In this document: positions 57,011-64,000 of the stretch, one piece after another
Position numbering within the stretch: the first letter of the stretch is position 1
Layout: every line of letters begins with the position of its first letter
Assembly (NCBI RefSeq): GCF_900101045.1
Contig: NZ_FNFN01000002.1
Span: forward strand, 372,001-436,000
Length of the DNA stretch: 64,000 bases
Reading direction: 5' to 3'
Origin: Nocardioides sp. YR527
GTDB lineage: Bacteria > Actinomycetota > Actinomycetes > Propionibacteriales > Nocardioidaceae
Notes under the pieces: generated by a model
The model's database searches: none
What the model saw: the letters and a program-made list of their open reading frames with translations, nothing else
What the model was told of the DNA's origin: nothing
Made by a program: the position numbers and the translations under genes

Positions 57011-59686
57011 CTACTCGACGCGGGCCACCATGGGCAGGCGGCTGCGGGTGGTGACCGCGACGATGAGCGCGATCAGCAGGGGCAGCCCGACGACCACGAT
57101 GCCGACGAGGTCCCACGGGATCTCGAGGTAGTGTGCGGCGACGCTGTCGCGCTCCGGCCAGCCCTCGGTGGTGATCGGATAGCTGATCGCGATCCCCGGC
57201 ACGAACCCGATCAGCGCGCCCGGGACGGCGCCGAGGAGCGTCACGACCAGGGCGTACGAGGCAGCGACCCCGCGTCGCGTACGCGTCCTGGCTCCGACCG
57301 CCGAGAGGGTCGCCAGGTCGGGGCGGGCGTCGTTGAGCGCCAGGTGGGTCGCGGTCAGCGCACCACCGATCATCAGCACGGCACCCAGGGTGACCAGGAG
57401 CAGCCAGACGATCACGGCGGTATCCGTCTCCTGGTAGCCGCGCTCGATCATGATCGTCGCGGGGAACTGCCCGGCGGCCAAGGCCTCGTCGAGGTCCGTC
57501 TCGGCGTCGACGCCGAGACGGGCGTTCTCGACGTAGAGCCCGACGACCCGCGGTTCGACACCGAGCTTCTTCACCATCGCCGGCGTCACGACCGCGTAGG
57601 CGGGCGCAGCGCGATCACCGACGTCGAGATAGGTCGCCGGCACGTCGAGTGTGACCACGTCGAGATCCGTCTGCTCCTCCTCGGAGAACTCCCTGATGAC
57701 CAGCCGCGCGGACTGCTGCGAGGACCGAAGCTCGTCATCGGTGGTGAACACGACCGCACCCGAGGACCGCAGGGTGTCCGCCGCAGCGGCGGCATCCCGC
57801 TCGGAGAGCGACCGCGCCACTGCCGGCGGAAGGGTCCCGTCGGCGCCGGCGACGACGAGCTCGCCGAACTCACCGATGGTGGTGTCGAGCGGGATCGACC
57901 CACCAGCACCGGTCTCGACGACGACGTACCGTCCGTCGGCCTCGGTCGTCGCGCCGGAGGTGAGTGCTGCGGTCGCTCCCGGGATGGCCTTCTCGACCTG
58001 CGCTGCGATGCTCTCCCACCGAGCTCGCGCCTCGTCCGGGTCGACGTCGCTCTCGGCTGCGCTGTGTCGCGGATGCACCACGGCGTCACCGATCGCGAAG
58101 GAGGGCAGGTAGCTCTCCTGGTTCTGCTTCTCATCGCTGCTGAACGCGATCCCGAGCGTGACCACACCGACCACCGTCACCGCGATCGCACCGGCCGCCG
58201 GCACCGTCCGGGTGCGGTGCCGATCGGCGTCGCGGGTCGCGAACCGGATCACCAGCGGCATCCGAGCGCTGAACCGCGCGGCCACCGACACGAGGGCGGG
58301 GAGGATGAACAGCACCCCGGCGACGCAGAGCAGTACGCCGAGAGCGATCGGGATCCCGCTGAGAGCGTTCCGGGTGCCGAACGCCGCCGATGCGACTCCG
58401 GCGGCCACGAGCACGAGGCCGATGATCGGCGAGCGCCGCGAGGGCAGGCTCTCCGACCGCCGCCCGGACAGGACGCCGACGACGTTCTGGCGCGAGGCGA
58501 TCCAGGCCGGCACGATCGCGGCGCAGATCGCTGCCGCGAAGCCGATGACGGCGACCGCCAGGACCTGAAGCCAGGGCACCTCGAACGGGCCGAACCAGGC
58601 CGAGACCTGATCCTGGGCGAGCGGCTGGAGCAGACGCGCCAGCCCGACGCCGAGGACGGAACCGACGACGGCCGCGACCGCACCGATGACGAGCGCCATC
58701 CCGAGCAGTACGCGCCGGGACTGTCGAGCGGTCCCTCCCGAGGCCGCGATCAGGGCCAGGTCGCGCGCCTGGCGCCGGGCCGCGACCGCGAACGCCGGCC
58801 CGGCCAGCAGGACCACCTCGAGGACGACCATGACCACGATGAGGACGAGGACCACGAGCTCGGAGGGGTCCGGGGCACCCATGGGCGGACGGATCTCCTT
58901 GTCGGCCGCGCGGGCCGCGGCCGGCGGGTCCAGGACGACCGAGCGCGAGAGCACGAAGGCACCCGCCGCGTTCAGGTCCTCGATGTCGGACCAGGTCACC
59001 GGTCCGCCGCCGACCAGCCAGGTCGAGCGCTCGATGACGTAGTCCCCCGGAAGTTCCGGTCCGGCGACGAAGGGGTCGTTGCGTACCTCCGACGACTCGA
59101 CGATCCCGACCACCTTGCGCGTCTCGTCGACGTCGCCGTTGGGGATCAAGAGCTCCTCACCGACGCCCGGTCCCCGGAACGCGAGGTTGGAGTTGACCAC
59201 AACCTCGTCCGGTCCCTCCGGGAGGCGGCCCTCGGTCAGCCTGGTCAGCCCGGCGGCGAGCGGGTCGGTCAGGTCGGTCTGCAGACCGCTGGCCCAGGTG
59301 ACGCCCTTGTCGGTGCGTACGTCGAAGGTCCGGTCGCCGGTTGCGAGCATCGGCCGGTCCCCGATGACGGCCTTCACCCCGGCCGCGTCGAGCGGGTCGG
59401 CCTCGGACTCCTCGAGCCACTCGGACGCGTTCTCGGGGTCGATGCCCTGCCGCACCGCAGCGGCGCCCTGGACGTCGATGCTCGCCGCAGCCTCGGTGCC
59501 GAGTCGGCGGTCGAGGCCTTCCACGGTGTCGACGTCATAGGTCTGGTACGTCACCGCGACCGCGGTCACGCCCGCCACCGGCAGCGCGATCATCAAGACG
59601 ACCAGCAGGCTGCGCCACTTCGCCCGCCGGGCCTCGCGTTGCCCGATCCGGAGGGCGAGTCGCCAGCCGGCCAGACGGCCACTCAT
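57011..59686 (-). CDS. FtsX-like ABC transporter permease
   Basis: Membrane protein of 891 residues in the MacB/FtsX permease group. It has an N-terminal hydrophobic segment (about 26-46), a large extracytoplasmic domain (about 50-255), four grouped segments (about 280-460), a second extracytoplasmic domain (about 515-745) and a final set of three segments. That is two FtsX units. RRQARDLALIAASGGTARQS and RPDLATLSAVGARTRTRRGV are typical FtsX loops. It overlaps the ATPase gene by 4 bp and is the last gene of a PadR-controlled operon. Likely a mechanotransmission or export system; substrate unknown. Confidence 0.87.
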   Translation of the reverse strand: MSGRLAGWRLALRIGQREARRAKWRSLLVVLMIALPVAGVTAVAVTYQTYDVDTVEGLDRRLGTEAAASIDVQGAAAVRQGIDPENASEWLEESEADPLDAAGVKAVIGDRPMLATGDRTFDVRTDKGVTWASGLQTDLTDPLAAGLTRLTEGRLPEGPDEVVVNSNLAFRGPGVGEELLIPNGDVDETRKVVGIVESSEVRNDPFVAGPELPGDYVIERSTWLVGGGPVTWSDIEDLNAAGAFVLSRSVVLDPPAAARAADKEIRPPMGAPDPSELVVLVLIVVMVVLEVVLLAGPAFAVAARRQARDLALIAASGGTARQSRRVLLGMALVIGAVAAVVGSVLGVGLARLLQPLAQDQVSAWFGPFEVPWLQVLAVAVIGFAAAICAAIVPAWIASRQNVVGVLSGRRSESLPSRRSPIIGLVLVAAGVASAAFGTRNALSGIPIALGVLLCVAGVLFILPALVSVAARFSARMPLVIRFATRDADRHRTRTVPAAGAIAVTVVGVVTLGIAFSSDEKQNQESYLPSFAIGDAVVHPRHSAAESDVDPDEARARWESIAAQVEKAIPGATAALTSGATTEADGRYVVVETGAGGSIPLDTTIGEFGELVVAGADGTLPPAVARSLSERDAAAAADTLRSSGAVVFTTDDELRSSQQSARLVIREFSEEEQTDLDVVTLDVPATYLDVGDRAAPAYAVVTPAMVKKLGVEPRVVGLYVENARLGVDAETDLDEALAAGQFPATIMIERGYQETDTAVIVWLLLVTLGAVLMIGGALTATHLALNDARPDLATLSAVGARTRTRRGVAASYALVVTLLGAVPGALIGFVPGIAISYPITTEGWPERDSVAAHYLEIPWDLVGIVVVGLPLLIALIVAVTTRSRLPMVARVE

Positions 59687-60405
59687 GCCTCGACCTCGTC
59701 CACGAGCGACAGGCCCGGCGTCTCGCCGGCCTCGTCGACGACGAGCCCGTCGCGCACGTAGATCACCCGGTCGGCCCAGCTCGCGTACCGCGGCTCGTGG
59801 GTGACGAGCACACCGGCCGCGCCCGCGTCGCAGCGCGCCCGGATCAGCTTGAGGATGTCCTCGCCGGTCTCGGTGTCGAGGGCGCCGGTCGGCTCGTCGG
59901 CCAGGATCAGGCGGCGCTCGCCGACGATCGCCCGGGCGATCGCGATCCGCTGTCGCTGCCCACCGGACATCTCGTCAGGGAACCGGTCGGCGAAACCGTC
60001 GAGACCGACCTCCTCGAGCGCCTTGCGGGCCGCGTCGCGCGCCGAGCGACGCCCGGCGCCGTCGAGCTCGAGCGGCAGCGCGACGTTCTCGGCGGCGGTC
60101 AGCGCGGGGATCAGGTTGAAGTCCTGGAAGACATAGCCGACCGACGTACGCCGTAGCCTGGCGCGCCCGCTGACCCCGGCCGCACCGAGATCCTGGCCGT
60201 CGACCGTCACGGACCCGGAGGTCGGCGAGTCGAGGCCGCCGGCGATGGTCAGCAGCGACGACTTCCCGGAGCCGCTCGGCCCCATGATCGCGACCAGCTC
60301 ACCGGCGTACGCGGCGAGGCTGACGCCGCGCAGGGCGTGCACCTCGGCGGCGCCGGTGCCGTGGACGCGGCTCACGTCGGTGAGCCGGAGGACGGGTTCA
60401 CTCAT
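59683..60405 (-). CDS. ABC transporter ATP-binding protein (LolD/MacB type)
   Basis: ATPase of 240 residues: Walker A GPSGSGKSSLLTIAGGLD (about 42-59), Q-loop VFQDFNLIPALTAAENVALP, signature EMSGGQRQRIAIARAI (about 147) and Walker B LILADEPTGALDTETGEDIL. It pairs with the FtsX-type permease whose gene it overlaps by 4 bp. The ATG at 60405 overlaps the end of a 49-residue reading frame. Confidence 0.92.
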   Translation of the reverse strand: MSEPVLRLTDVSRVHGTGAAEVHALRGVSLAAYAGELVAIMGPSGSGKSSLLTIAGGLDSPTSGSVTVDGQDLGAAGVSGRARLRRTSVGYVFQDFNLIPALTAAENVALPLELDGAGRRSARDAARKALEEVGLDGFADRFPDEMSGGQRQRIAIARAIVGERRLILADEPTGALDTETGEDILKLIRARCDAGAAGVLVTHEPRYASWADRVIYVRDGLVVDEAGETPGLSLVDEVEA

Positions 60406-60547
60406 CGGTGGACTCCTTGGTCTGCGTGGTGCCCGGCGTGGCGGGCGTGGCGTGGACGCGGCGGCTGAGCCGCTCGCGGGCGTCGGCGAGCCAGCGATCG
60501 CTGTCGTGGCTGAGGCGGCGCAGGTCGTGGGCGAGGGCGGCGTTCAT
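60398..60547 (-). CDS. 49-residue protein between PadR and ABC ATPase genes
   Basis: Encodes MNAALAHDLRRLSHDSDRWL followed by ADARERLSRRVHATPATPG and a polar tail. ATG at 60547 has GGAGGGG upstream, placed inside the end of padR, and the start overlaps the PadR stop (ATGA). Its end overlaps the ABC ATPase start by 8 bp. The helix is amphipathic and basic. Such small coupled proteins may modulate the regulator or transporter; no family recognised. Confidence 0.62.
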   Translation of the reverse strand: MNAALAHDLRRLSHDSDRWLADARERLSRRVHATPATPGTTQTKESTDE

Positions 60548-61104
60548 CGCGCCCCTCCTTCGGCGGACTCGGTGGGCTCCGGAGCAGTGCTCGTGGAGGC
60601 CGCCCGACGGAGCCGGGACTCGCAGTGGTCGAGCCAGCGGATCTCGGCCTCGGCCGCGAAGATCAGCCGATCGAGGACCAGCCCGCCGGCGAGGTCGTCA
60701 CCGGCTCCGGATCGCGACTGACGGCGGTATCCCTGCAGCGCCTGCATCGTCGCGTTCCGCTGCTGCTGGACGACCTTGCCGACGTCCACGCTCGGCACCG
60801 CGACCGCCACCGCGAGCTTGATCGCGAGCTCGTCGCGCTGCGGCTGCGTACGCTCCACCGGGGTGTCGAACCACCCCTTCACCTCGACCTTGCCGGCCTC
60901 GGTGAGCTGGTAGAGGGACCGTCCCTCCGCGTCGGTCCCTCCAGCCTCGACGAGGCCGTCACGCTCGAGTCGCGACAGGGTCGTATAGACCTGTCCGACG
61001 TTCAGCGGCCAGCTGGCGCCGGTGCGCTGCTCGAACTCGGCGCGCAGCTCGTAGCCGTATCGCGGCTTCTCCAGCAGCGCCAGCAGTGCGTGTTTCACGG
61101 ACAC
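60544..61104 (-). CDS. PadR-family transcriptional regulator of the FtsX-ABC operon
   Basis: Regulator of 186 residues. The winged helix is ALLALLEKPRYGYELRAEFE, SWPLNVGQVYTTLSRLERDG and SLYQLTEAGKVEVKGWF; the C-terminal helices follow. The GTG at 61104 is preceded by GGGAGGTGA. It is the first gene of the operon with the 49-residue protein, ATPase and permease, all linked by overlapping stop/start codons. Repeats of GAGTATGTA upstream are the likely operator. Confidence 0.87.
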   Translation of the reverse strand: MSVKHALLALLEKPRYGYELRAEFEQRTGASWPLNVGQVYTTLSRLERDGLVEAGGTDAEGRSLYQLTEAGKVEVKGWFDTPVERTQPQRDELAIKLAVAVAVPSVDVGKVVQQQRNATMQALQGYRRQSRSGAGDDLAGGLVLDRLIFAAEAEIRWLDHCESRLRRAASTSTAPEPTESAEGGAR

Positions 61105-61126
61105 TCGATCACCTCCCTTGGTTACT

Positions 61127-61154
61127 TACTGAGTATGTATATACCGAGTATGTA
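61127..61154. promoter_or_regulatory. candidate PadR operator
   Basis: Two direct GAGTATGTA repeats (61131-61139 and 61146-61154) around a GTATATAC palindrome in the divergent region between padR and the metalloprotease gene. PadR sites are often ATGT-n8-ACAT-like, which this resembles only in part. Confidence 0.5.
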
Positions 61155-61261
61155 CCCCGAAGCAAGCCGAAATTGCGCTGCCGACGCGTCCCCCTGCGTG
61201 AAACAATTCCGCGGCCGGTTCGGGTCGGCATCCACCAAGCCACCTGACCAAGGGACAAGAA

Positions 61262-64000
61262 GTGTCACGTCATGGACGTGTCGTCGCGCTGGCCGCGGCG
61301 TCACTCGCTCTCGGCGGGCTGAGCGTCATCCCGATGGCGCCGCCCGCCTCCGCCGAACCCGACCCGATCGCGACCTACAAGGACCGCGCCGGCGTCCCTC
61401 TCACCATCCATCGCACGACCGACGGCACGGCCGACTTCATCGGCTCCAAGACCGAGTCCGTCGACCCGCTGGGCACCACCGTCAAGCCCGCCAAGGCGGC
61501 CCGGACCCACCTCGACCGCGTCGGCGAGGCGCTCGGCGCCGACGGGACGGACCTGCAGGAGACGTCGACCGACAAGGCCGTCGGCGGCGGGTCGGTGACC
61601 AGGTTCGAGCAGTACGTGGCCGGCCTCCCGGTCCTCGGAGGCGAGGTCGTCGTCGGGCTCGACAAGGACCGCGGACTCACCTCCGCGTCCACCAACCTGT
61701 CCGACGTCACGAGTGTCACCGAGCCGGACGAGTCGACGCGCGCGAAGGCCGAGGCAGCCGCCGAGGCCGTGGTCTCGAAGGCCAACCACGGAGCGACCGG
61801 CCTCACCGTGACCGACGAGGGCGCCTGGCTCTACGACGACGACCTGGTCCGAGGGCCGCAGATCGGCGAGACCAGCGTCTTCCGGTTCTCGGTGACCAAC
61901 GGCTCCACCATCCGTGAGACCGTGCTGGCCCACGCCGGCACCGGCCGCGTGCTCATGCACGTCAACGAGATCGCCCACGCCAACCGCCGCATCTGCGACA
62001 ACGCCAACGTCCGCGCCGCGGACACGCCCTGCACGGACAGCAGCTCCAAGGTCAAGCGCCGCGAGGGCGACGCCGCCACCGGAATCGCCGACGTCGACAG
62101 TGCGTACGACATGCTCGGCGCGACCTCGGACCTCTACGCGTCCCTCGGGCTGGACCTGACCGAGGAGATCGGCTGGTCCGATGGCGTCACCGGCAAGGCG
62201 ATCGCCGCCACGGCCCGTTACTGCGAGCCGATCGTGCCGGACTACACGCCGCCGTGCCCGATGGACAACGCCTTCTGGAACGGCGAGCAGATCTTCCTCG
62301 GTCAGGGCCTGGTGGTCGACGACATCGTCGGTCACGAGCTGACCCACGGCGTGATCGAGCGCAGCTCGAACCTCTTCTACTGGTACGAGTCGGGCGCCAT
62401 CAACGAGTCGATGGCCGACATCATGGGCGAGATCGTCGACCATCGTTACGCGACTCCCGGCGACTCCCCGACCGACTGGCGCGTCGGTGAGGACTCCTCC
62501 TTCGGCGCGATCCGCGACCTCGCCAACCCGACGGTGCACGACCAGCCCGACCGGATGACCAGCTCGCTGTGGGAGGCCGACGACCTCACCTATTACGCCG
62601 ACGGCGGTGGGGTGCACACCAACTCCGGTGTCGGGAACAAGACGGCGTACCTCATCTCCCAGGGCGGCACCTTCAACGGTCGCACCGTCACCGGCATCGA
62701 CGGCGCCGACGCGAGCCTGCAGAAGACCGCGGCGCTCTACCTCTACACGATCCAGCACCTCGTCTCCGGAAGCCAGTACGCCGACCTCGGCCGCACGCTC
62801 GGCAGCGGCTGCGACGCGCTGGCGGCCGCCGGTACCTCCGGCTTTACCGCCGAGGACTGCGCCCAGGTCCGGCTCGCCACCGAGGCGACCGAGCTCGCCA
62901 AGTCACCCACCAAGGCCGGCGCGACCCGCCCCGCAGAGGCACCGAACACCTGCCCCGCCGGGAGCACCGGCAAGGCTGCGGTGGCCACCCCGACGCTCAC
63001 CCGCGGCGGACTGTGGCACCAGGCACCCGACGCCGCCGAAGGCGTCCCGGCCAACGACCGCGACGGCAACGGCTCGGACTTCGGCTGGAACCCTGACCCG
63101 GACTACGGCGACCCGACGTCCAGCGGCCTGACGACAGCCTCGATCAACGTGCCGGCCGGCAAGCGGACCTATCTGCGGTTCAGCCACTGGTACCTCTTCG
63201 AGTGGTACACCGGCAGCGACCCCGCCCACCCGGCACCGCAGTACTACGACGGCGGCGAGGCGCGGCTGCTGGTCAACGGGGTCGCGACCGCGATCCCCTC
63301 CACGGCCTGGGTGAACGGCCCGAAGCAGAAGCTTCTCCTCAACAACCCCGCCAAGCCGCTGACCGGCTTCGGGGGCGACTCGAACGGGTGGATCAGCTCC
63401 CGTGTCGACCTGTCCGCTTTCGCCGGCAAGACGGTCCAGTTCCAGTGGGTCGTCCGTGGCGACACGGAAGGCTCGTTCCTCGGCTGGTTCGTCGACGGGC
63501 TCGAGCTCTACACCTGCAATCCGCTGACCGTCGCGAACACGGCCGCACCGACGATCAGTGGCACTCGGCGGGTCGGCTACACGCTGACCGCGTCGCCGGG
63601 TTCATGGAGCCCGACGGCGACGACGCTTCGCTACCAGTGGCTGCGCAACGGGGCCGCGATCTCGGGAGCCACCGCGAAGACCTACAAGCTGAGCGGATCG
63701 GACCACACGCGCAAGATCCAGGTCCGGGTCACCGCCTACGCATCCTCCTGGCCGGCGGCCAACCCCGGCGTCAGGACGAGCGCGGCGACCGGTGCGATCA
63801 GCGCCGGCTACCTGACCCCGGTCACACCGACGATCAGCGGGACCCGCCGGGTGGGCTACCTGCTCACCGCGGTCCGCGGTGAGTGGAAGCCGGCTGGAGT
63901 GACGTACTCCTACCAGTGGCTGCGCAACGGCAAGGCCATCTCGGGCGCCACCGGCAAGACGTACCGGCTCAGGTCCATCGACCGCGGTGACCGCATCCGC
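61262..64000 (+). CDS. secreted M4-family (thermolysin-like) metalloprotease, 3' end missing
   Basis: At least 913 residues, open to the right edge. A signal peptide (about 1-31, ending PPASA) and an FTP/PepSY-type propeptide (about 60-200) precede the catalytic domain. Zinc site VVGHELTHGVIERSS (HELTH about residue 360), third ligand in GAINESMADIMGEIVDH and the second histidine in GGGVHTNSGVGNKTAYLI are intact. After it come a jelly-roll-like segment and at least two Ig-like repeats (ISGTRRVGY, YQWLRNG, ISGAT motifs). The GTG at 61262 has AAGGGA 7 nt upstream. It is divergent from padR. An extracellular protease is expected. Confidence 0.9.
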   Translation, partial: MSRHGRVVALAAASLALGGLSVIPMAPPASAEPDPIATYKDRAGVPLTIHRTTDGTADFIGSKTESVDPLGTTVKPAKAARTHLDRVGEALGADGTDLQETSTDKAVGGGSVTRFEQYVAGLPVLGGEVVVGLDKDRGLTSASTNLSDVTSVTEPDESTRAKAEAAAEAVVSKANHGATGLTVTDEGAWLYDDDLVRGPQIGETSVFRFSVTNGSTIRETVLAHAGTGRVLMHVNEIAHANRRICDNANVRAADTPCTDSSSKVKRREGDAATGIADVDSAYDMLGATSDLYASLGLDLTEEIGWSDGVTGKAIAATARYCEPIVPDYTPPCPMDNAFWNGEQIFLGQGLVVDDIVGHELTHGVIERSSNLFYWYESGAINESMADIMGEIVDHRYATPGDSPTDWRVGEDSSFGAIRDLANPTVHDQPDRMTSSLWEADDLTYYADGGGVHTNSGVGNKTAYLISQGGTFNGRTVTGIDGADASLQKTAALYLYTIQHLVSGSQYADLGRTLGSGCDALAAAGTSGFTAEDCAQVRLATEATELAKSPTKAGATRPAEAPNTCPAGSTGKAAVATPTLTRGGLWHQAPDAAEGVPANDRDGNGSDFGWNPDPDYGDPTSSGLTTASINVPAGKRTYLRFSHWYLFEWYTGSDPAHPAPQYYDGGEARLLVNGVATAIPSTAWVNGPKQKLLLNNPAKPLTGFGGDSNGWISSRVDLSAFAGKTVQFQWVVRGDTEGSFLGWFVDGLELYTCNPLTVANTAAPTISGTRRVGYTLTASPGSWSPTATTLRYQWLRNGAAISGATAKTYKLSGSDHTRKIQVRVTAYASSWPAANPGVRTSAATGAISAGYLTPVTPTISGTRRVGYLLTAVRGEWKPAGVTYSYQWLRNGKAISGATGKTYRLRSIDRGDRIR

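Noticed and set aside
57131..59761. 876-codon open frame on the + strand
   Set aside because: Antisense to the FtsX-type permease; extremely rich in Asp, Arg, Gly and His with no hydrophobic core.
61301..62758. 485-codon open frame on the - strand
   Set aside because: Antisense to the M4 protease with HELTH zinc motif and signal peptide; no credible protein features.

Overview
The window is about 70% GC and densely coded. It looks like chromosomal DNA of a high-GC actinobacterium, most likely Nocardioides or a close relative in the Nocardioidaceae. Supporting signs are the gene families (FHA/FtsK and WXG-type proteins, a LytR_C protein, a SigE-group sigma factor, an accA2/accD2/fadE operon in mycobacterial gene order), frequent 4-bp stop/start overlaps, many GTG/TTG starts, and dispersed palindromic repeats at convergent gene junctions. 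No rRNA, tRNA, CRISPR array, insertion sequence or prophage was seen. No stretch above 300 bases lacks a gene.

Layout. 1-4.3 kb: two minus-strand FHA genes (a partial FtsK/SpoIIIE-type ATPase and an RDD membrane protein), probably linked to type VII secretion. 4.4-12.6 kb: a spermidine-synthase-like methyltransferase, a 56-residue unknown protein, an amidohydrolase, a HerA-like ATPase, a small LytR_C pair, a cation/proton antiporter and an aminotransferase. 12.7-15.3 kb: an overlapping three-gene WXG-like / EspG-like / serine-less hydrolase operon. 15.5-28.3 kb: a sulfotransferase, a MerR-PP2C fusion, a MarR/EamA divergent pair, a membrane spermidine-synthase-like protein, a GntR regulator, a MoxR/VWA pair, three tandem HxlR regulators and a DUF899 protein. 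28.3-35.3 kb: PadR plus an ABC drug exporter, a two-component system with a lipoprotein, and zwf. 35.4-39.1 kb: a chorismate operon (PhzE-like synthase, pabA, pabB). 39.2-47.5 kb: a sigma factor pair, a nucleotidyltransferase, a HelD/HelR helicase, an enoyl-CoA hydratase, a PCMT-like methyltransferase, YihY and two RDD proteins. 47.6-56.4 kb: a seven-gene acyl-CoA carboxylation/oxidation operon under TetR control. 56.5-64 kb: a VOC protein, a PadR-controlled FtsX-type ABC operon, and a secreted M4 metalloprotease running off the right end.

Main points of interest. (1) The WXG-like operon ends in a hydrolase-fold protein whose nucleophile serine is replaced by alanine. (2) Two different dispersed repeat families normally sit between convergent genes, but each also has one copy inside a coding sequence, read through in frame (pabB and the AtuA-type gene). 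(3) Two homologous promoter/hairpin elements abut the start codons of unrelated genes and their stem arms differ in a pairing-preserving way. (4) A TANNNT-like -10 box lies 6-8 nt before the start codon of many first genes, which points to widespread leaderless transcription. (5) Regulators with readable palindromic operators occur for HxlR, PadR, MarR and TetR.
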